From Methanobrevibacter sp. (GTDB lineage Archaea > Methanobacteriota > Methanobacteria > Methanobacteriales > Methanobacteriaceae): a DNA stretch of 7,984 nucleotides. The stretch lies in contig JAGCLR010000370.1 in NCBI GenBank assembly GCA_017646885.1, positions 1-7,984 on the forward strand, read 5' to 3'. The notes under the pieces are model-generated. The model saw only the letters and a program-made list of their open reading frames with translations. It did not search any database and had not been told where the DNA came from. Position 1 is the first letter of the stretch; each line of letters starts with the position of its first letter. Of this stretch, positions 5,449 through 7,984 are shown one piece after another. A program made the position numbers and the translations under genes.

Positions 5449-5838
5449 ATGATTGAATGCAGAAATATTTCTAAAGGAAAAGCAGAAGGGGAATTAATTG
5501 TATCCAGTGAAGCAATTAGTTTTTTAGGTGGAGTAGACCCTGAAACCGGTGTAGTAATTGACCCAAATCATGAACTCAAAGGAGAGTCCATTAAGGATAA
5601 GGTCCTTTTCATTCCTGGAGGTAAAGGTTCCACTGTAGGATCTTATGTCATATTCCAGATGATGAAAAACAACACTGCTCCTAAAGCGATTATTTGCCTT
5701 AAGGCAGAACCTATTATAGCTACTGGTGCTATCATGTCTGATATTCCAATGGTTGATTCTCCATCAAGCGTTGAAGAATTGGTAAATGGGCAAATGGTTG
5801 AAGTAGATAGTGATAACGGTAAAATAACTTTATTATAA
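5449..5838 (+). CDS. Phosphomevalonate dehydratase small subunit (AcnX swivel domain, DUF126)
   Basis: The 129-residue protein is the stand-alone swivelling domain of aconitase X-type enzymes. In archaea, the small and large subunits together dehydrate mevalonate 5-phosphate to trans-anhydromevalonate 5-phosphate in the archaeal mevalonate pathway for membrane isoprenoids. Matching features are the N-terminal [28 protein letters not shown] (7-34), the conserved [13 protein letters not shown] (55-67) with the active-site-type serine at S61, and the tail IMSDIPMVD (95-103). Length is normal. GTGAT (5441-5445), four bases before the ATG, supports the start. The catalytic large subunit is not among the neighbours and must be encoded elsewhere. 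A bacterial-type AcnX acting on hydroxyproline derivatives is unlikely given the archaeal context. The next gene may be co-transcribed. Confidence 0.9.
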   Translation: MIECRNISKGKAEGELIVSSEAISFLGGVDPETGVVIDPNHELKGESIKDKVLFIPGGKGSTVGSYVIFQMMKNNTAPKAIICLKAEPIIATGAIMSDIPMVDSPSSVEELVNGQMVEVDSDNGKITLL

Positions 5839-5887
5839 TCAATAAAATTATTATTCAATTTAATTAATTATTCAATATAATCAATAA
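5834..5887. repeat. Nested short repeats between the dehydratase and amidohydrolase genes
   Basis: TATAATCAATAA occurs at 5834-5845 and 5876-5887, and ATTATTCAAT at 5850-5859 and 5867-5876, together filling most of the gap between the two genes. The first copy begins in the last codons of the dehydratase gene. The pattern suggests local duplication in AT-rich DNA; a function is not evident. Confidence 0.4.
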
Positions 5888-5896
5888 TCTTTAATG

Positions 5897-5901
5897 GGTG
5901 A
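5897..5901 (+). promoter_or_regulatory. Ribosome binding site that decides the amidohydrolase start
   Basis: GGTGA lies four bases before the ATG at 5906, the same geometry as at 294-304 and 5441-5451, where GTGATTTTATG recurs exactly. An in-frame ATG at 5894 lies upstream of and next to this site and would make the site part of the coding sequence, so 5906 is the better start. Confidence 0.7.
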
Positions 5902-5905
5902 TTTT

Positions 5906-7144
5906 ATGTCATCAATATATATTAAAAATGTAAACATTATAAATCCTTTTAGTGAGGAACCCCTTAATGAAAGGCACGTTTTAATTGAAAATGGCAGAAT
6001 TAAGTCCTTGCATACAGAAGAGTCTACATTGTATAAGGACCATATTGTTATAGATGGTGAGGATGACTATCTTTTGCCTGGATTTATAGACTCACATGCT
6101 CATATTATGGCAAATGGATTCCATAAGGAGGATATCATGAAAGACCCTCTTTCATATTACTTTTACAATGCTGTAGATAATATGAAAGCAACCATTGATG
6201 CAGGGGTCACTACAGTTCGTGATACTGGTCTTGCCGACATTGGGGTTAAGATGGCTCAAGAGAGGAAGATATTTCCAGCTCCAAGGTTGAACATATCAAT
6301 TAAGCCTTTAGCTATTACTGGCGGACATTTTGACCATTATTTAAATTCCGGTTTTGATATGGAAATTGCATATCCTGGTTTTCCAGTTGGAACCTGTGAT
6401 GGAGTGGAAGGCGTTTTAAGGAAAACCCGTGAAGTCATTAGAGCGCGTGCAGATTTCATTAAAATCATGGCAAGTGGAGGAATTCTATCTCCATATACCT
6501 CTTCAGATATTGCACAATTCAACAAAAAGGAATTGAAAACAATAGTGGATGAAGCTGAAAATCATAAGTTGAAGGTAGCAGCTCATTGCCATAGCCTTGA
6601 AGGAATTGAAAGATGTGCAAAGGCTGGCATAAAGTCAATAGAGCATGGTACATTCATTGATAAAAAGACTTCCCAATTGCTTGCTAAAAAAAGAATATAT
6701 CTTACTCCTACATTGATTGTTCATAAGACCCTTATTGAAGAGGGCTTCCCAGTTTGGGATAGTTTTGCTGATGATAAGATCAGAAAGCTAAAAGAAGTTG
6801 TGAAAATCCACAAGGAAAACATAGAAACCGCTTATCAGGAAGGAGTTAATTTCCTAATGGGTTCAGATTGTGGTGTAATAGATCATGGTCGAAACCTTGG
6901 AGAATTGAAGCAACTTGTTGATGTCGGTTTATCTCCACTTGAAGCTATTCAAGCAGGAACCATTGAAGGGGCAAAATTCTTCAATCAGGAAAATGAATTG
7001 GGGTCCATTGAAGCAGGAAAAATAGCTGATATGATCATTGTCAAAGACAATCCAATTGATAAGATAGAGTCTTTAGCAGACAACGATAAGATCTTAACTG
7101 TAATCCAAGATGGAAGAATATTAAAGCATAAGCCTATTTTTTAA
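5906..7144 (+). CDS. Metal-dependent amidohydrolase (imidazolonepropionase/prolidase-like, COG1228 type)
   Basis: The 412-residue protein has the small N- and C-terminal beta domain around a TIM barrel. The binuclear metal site is complete: HxH in FIDSHAH (H64, H66), the lysine expected to be carboxylated in ADFIKIMASGG (K186), H227/H229 in AAHCHS, H247 in SIEHGT and D321 in LMGSDCG. GVTTVRDTG (100-108) and the C-terminal GSIEAGKIADMIIVKDNP (366-383) are typical of this group, which includes prolidase-like Xaa-Pro and Xaa-Arg/Lys dipeptidases and lactonases. The precise substrate cannot be read from sequence. It is cytoplasmic, with no signal peptide. It follows the dehydratase gene by 67 bases and may share its transcript, but no pathway link is obvious. 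Confidence 0.9.
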   Translation: MSSIYIKNVNIINPFSEEPLNERHVLIENGRIKSLHTEESTLYKDHIVIDGEDDYLLPGFIDSHAHIMANGFHKEDIMKDPLSYYFYNAVDNMKATIDAGVTTVRDTGLADIGVKMAQERKIFPAPRLNISIKPLAITGGHFDHYLNSGFDMEIAYPGFPVGTCDGVEGVLRKTREVIRARADFIKIMASGGILSPYTSSDIAQFNKKELKTIVDEAENHKLKVAAHCHSLEGIERCAKAGIKSIEHGTFIDKKTSQLLAKKRIYLTPTLIVHKTLIEEGFPVWDSFADDKIRKLKEVVKIHKENIETAYQEGVNFLMGSDCGVIDHGRNLGELKQLVDVGLSPLEAIQAGTIEGAKFFNQENELGSIEAGKIADMIIVKDNPIDKIESLADNDKILTVIQDGRILKHKPIF

Positions 7145-7178
7145 GTGTTTAAAAAGAGTTGGATATTTTTAAATAGGG

Positions 7179-7209
7179 AAGAAGTTCAAATCATGAAAGA
7201 AGTTCAGAT
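7179..7209. repeat. 13-bp direct repeat downstream of the amidohydrolase
   Basis: AAGAAGTTCAAAT (7179-7191) recurs as AAGAAGTTCAGAT (7197-7209), with one mismatch and a period of 18 bp. This stretch is less AT-biased than its surroundings and lies in the 3' untranslated region of the amidohydrolase transcript, before the T9 run. Confidence 0.5.
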
Positions 7210-7221
7210 TTAGAAAAATAG

Positions 7222-7265
7222 TTTTTTTTTAAAAAAATAAGAGATAATAAAAATTATTATCTCTT
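7222..7265. terminator. Bidirectional terminator between convergent genes
   Basis: T9 (7222-7230) meets A7 (7231-7237), followed by a 12-bp perfect inverted repeat: AAGAGATAATAA (7239-7250), loop AAA, TTATTATCTCTT (7254-7265). For the plus-strand amidohydrolase the T9 run is the likely stop. For the minus-strand small gene, the hairpin covers its last codons and is followed by U7, like a classical intrinsic terminator, which is unusual for an archaeon. Confidence 0.6.
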
Positions 7266-7508
7266 GAATATCCCTTTTATTTTGTCTAAGATACCAGTAG
7301 TAGTGAGGACACCTACACCAATGGTGTAAATATCTTTAGCTCTTGCCTTATCCACTCCCAGTTTCTCAGCAATCAAGTTAACTATCACGTCTTCAGCTCC
7401 ACCGCCAGCGGTGAAGTTGTTTGCGAAAATATCGCTAACGATATTTCCTTGGTCCTCAGTCAAGTTAGCTTGTTTCATAAGTTCTTGAATAAGATCTGCA
7501 TTAGTCAT
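7257..7508 (-). CDS. Small helical protein of unknown function
   Basis: The 83-residue protein MTNADLIQELMKQANL... is not one I recognise. It appears fully helical, with an acidic N-terminal half (LTEDQGNIVSDIF), a glycine cluster TAGGGAED (33-40), a possible second helical repeat (VIVNLIAEKLGVDKARAKDIYTIGV) and a basic C-terminus LDKIKGIFKR. It has no signal peptide or clear transmembrane helix, though TIGVGVLTTTGIL (62-74) is moderately hydrophobic. The frame extends 15 codons upstream to an ATG at 7553, but neither start has a Shine-Dalgarno site, and a TATA-like box sits about 26 bases before 7508, so the shorter leaderless form is preferred. Its frame shows ordinary host codon use. It stands alone, convergent to the amidohydrolase and divergent from the HMA gene. 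Confidence 0.75.
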   Translation of the reverse strand: MTNADLIQELMKQANLTEDQGNIVSDIFANNFTAGGGAEDVIVNLIAEKLGVDKARAKDIYTIGVGVLTTTGILDKIKGIFKR

Positions 7509-7529
7509 AATAAAATATATGTTATTTTT

Positions 7530-7538
7530 AATATTTAA
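7530..7538 (-). promoter_or_regulatory. TATA-like box of the small helical protein (leaderless)
   Basis: TTAAATATT on the minus strand is centred about 26 bases before the A of the ATG at 7508, which places the transcription start on the start codon. It also falls inside the longer possible reading frame, arguing against the start at 7553. Confidence 0.4.
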
Positions 7539-7670
7539 TTCTATACTATTCATTTTGTGAACTATTTTTCAAAAAGATTGTACGATTGTCTAAATGGGCT
7601 AAACGATTTTAAATTTAATTTTTAATGTAATTTTAATAAATTTTTAATAAAATTTTTAGGCATACCAAAA

Positions 7671-7679
7671 CTTTATATG
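7671..7679 (+). promoter_or_regulatory. TATA box for the HMA-domain gene
   Basis: CTTTATATG, preceded by ACCAAAA as a good BRE candidate, is the best archaeal promoter match in the 266-bp gap. It would start transcription near 7701, leaving a leader of about 74 bases. TATATAATAT at 7735-7744 is an alternative that would start near 7765. The rest of the gap is AT-rich sequence with short T-rich repeats. Confidence 0.5.
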
Positions 7680-7764
7680 CAATTAATATAAATTATATTT
7701 ATAAATCTATTTATTTTAAAAAAACAAATATTACTATATAATATACTATATAAAAAATTTATAA

Positions 7765-7769
7765 GGTGA
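7765..7769 (+). promoter_or_regulatory. Ribosome binding site of the HMA-domain gene
   Basis: GGTGA, complementary to the 16S rRNA 3' end, lies five bases before the ATG at 7775 and fixes the start of a gene that runs off the window. Confidence 0.75.
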
Positions 7770-7774
7770 AATTT

Positions 7775-7984
7775 ATGGCAATTGATAAGAAAGAAGTAAA
7801 AGTTGTAGGAATGCACTGCCCTTCATGTGCAAAAGCAGTAGAGCTTTGCATGATGGATTTAGATGGTGTAGAATCTGCTGTTGTGGATTTAGACGCTAAT
7901 AAAGTAGAAGTCGAATATGATAATGAAAAAGTGTCTGATGTAGATTTAGCAGGTGCTGTTAAAGAAGCGGGATTTGAAGTGGAA
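7775..7984 (+). CDS. Heavy-metal-associated (HMA) domain protein, probably start of a copper-type P-type ATPase (3' truncated)
   Basis: The first 70 residues form one nearly complete HMA domain: MAIDKKEVKVVGMHCPSCAKAVE, with the metal-binding GMHCPSC (G12 to C18, cysteines 15 and 18), a beta strand VESAVVDLDANKVEVEYD and the terminal helix DLAGAVKEAGFEV. The domain binds Cu(I) or similar soft metals through the two cysteines. The frame is still open at the window edge just where the domain ends, so either a CopA-like ATPase or a short CopZ-type chaperone is possible. A P-type ATPase is favoured because HMA domains usually sit at its N-terminus, but this is not shown. Confidence 0.9.
   Translation, partial: MAIDKKEVKVVGMHCPSCAKAVELCMMDLDGVESAVVDLDANKVEVEYDNEKVSDVDLAGAVKEAGFEVE

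Noticed and set aside
5894..5905. Upstream ATG at 5894 as the amidohydrolase start
   Set aside because: It would translate the GGTGA ribosome site itself (Met-Gly-Asp-Phe); the ATG at 5906 has the spacing used by other genes here.

Overview
The window looks like a piece of an AT-rich methanogenic archaeon of the Methanobacteriales, most likely Methanobrevibacter or a close relative. The evidence is archaeal: TATA-box promoters, oligo-T terminators without bacterial-type hairpins, GGTGA Shine-Dalgarno sites four to five bases from the ATG alongside apparently leaderless genes, an intronless tRNA gene without encoded CCA, an archaeal-length TruD, and the small subunit of the archaeal mevalonate-pathway dehydratase. 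The genus is an inference from gene content and composition.

Layout, left to right. The tail of an unidentified plus-strand gene ends at 128 in a long pyrimidine tract. A small membrane-anchored protein with a type IV pilin-like N-terminus follows (302-757). Next come a tRNA-Arg(GCG) gene (895-968) and truD (1027-2385), the tRNA pseudouridine-13 synthase. The tRNA carries U13 in the UNUAR context known for this enzyme family. truD converges on a minus-strand block: a TMEM175-type cation channel (2431-3012, own promoter, probably leaderless), an NCS1/CytX-like permease (3070-4278) and a pyridoxamine/HMP-type kinase (4331-5176). The kinase and permease are probably one operon read from about 5209, a plausible import-and-phosphorylate pair for a vitamin precursor.

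A 272-bp divergent intergenic region (5177-5448) holds promoter-like boxes, a perfect 16-bp palindrome and several short repeats. It precedes two plus-strand genes: the small swivelling subunit of phosphomevalonate dehydratase (AcnX/DUF126; 5449-5838), with no large subunit nearby, and a metal-dependent amidohydrolase of the imidazolonepropionase/prolidase-like group (5906-7144). This pair converges on a small, unrecognised, probably leaderless helical protein (7257-7508, minus). A 12-bp hairpin plus back-to-back T and A runs separates them. The window ends inside a gene starting with a heavy-metal-associated (HMA) domain (from 7775), plausibly a copper ATPase or metallochaperone.

Most of this is housekeeping and vitamin/isoprenoid metabolism. 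I see no CRISPR array, insertion sequence, integrase, defence cassette or prophage. The most interesting points are the tRNA/TruD adjacency with a matching target site, the kinase-permease pair with repeated leader motifs, the palindrome-bearing intergenic region, the orphan dehydratase subunit and the mixture of leadered and leaderless starts.
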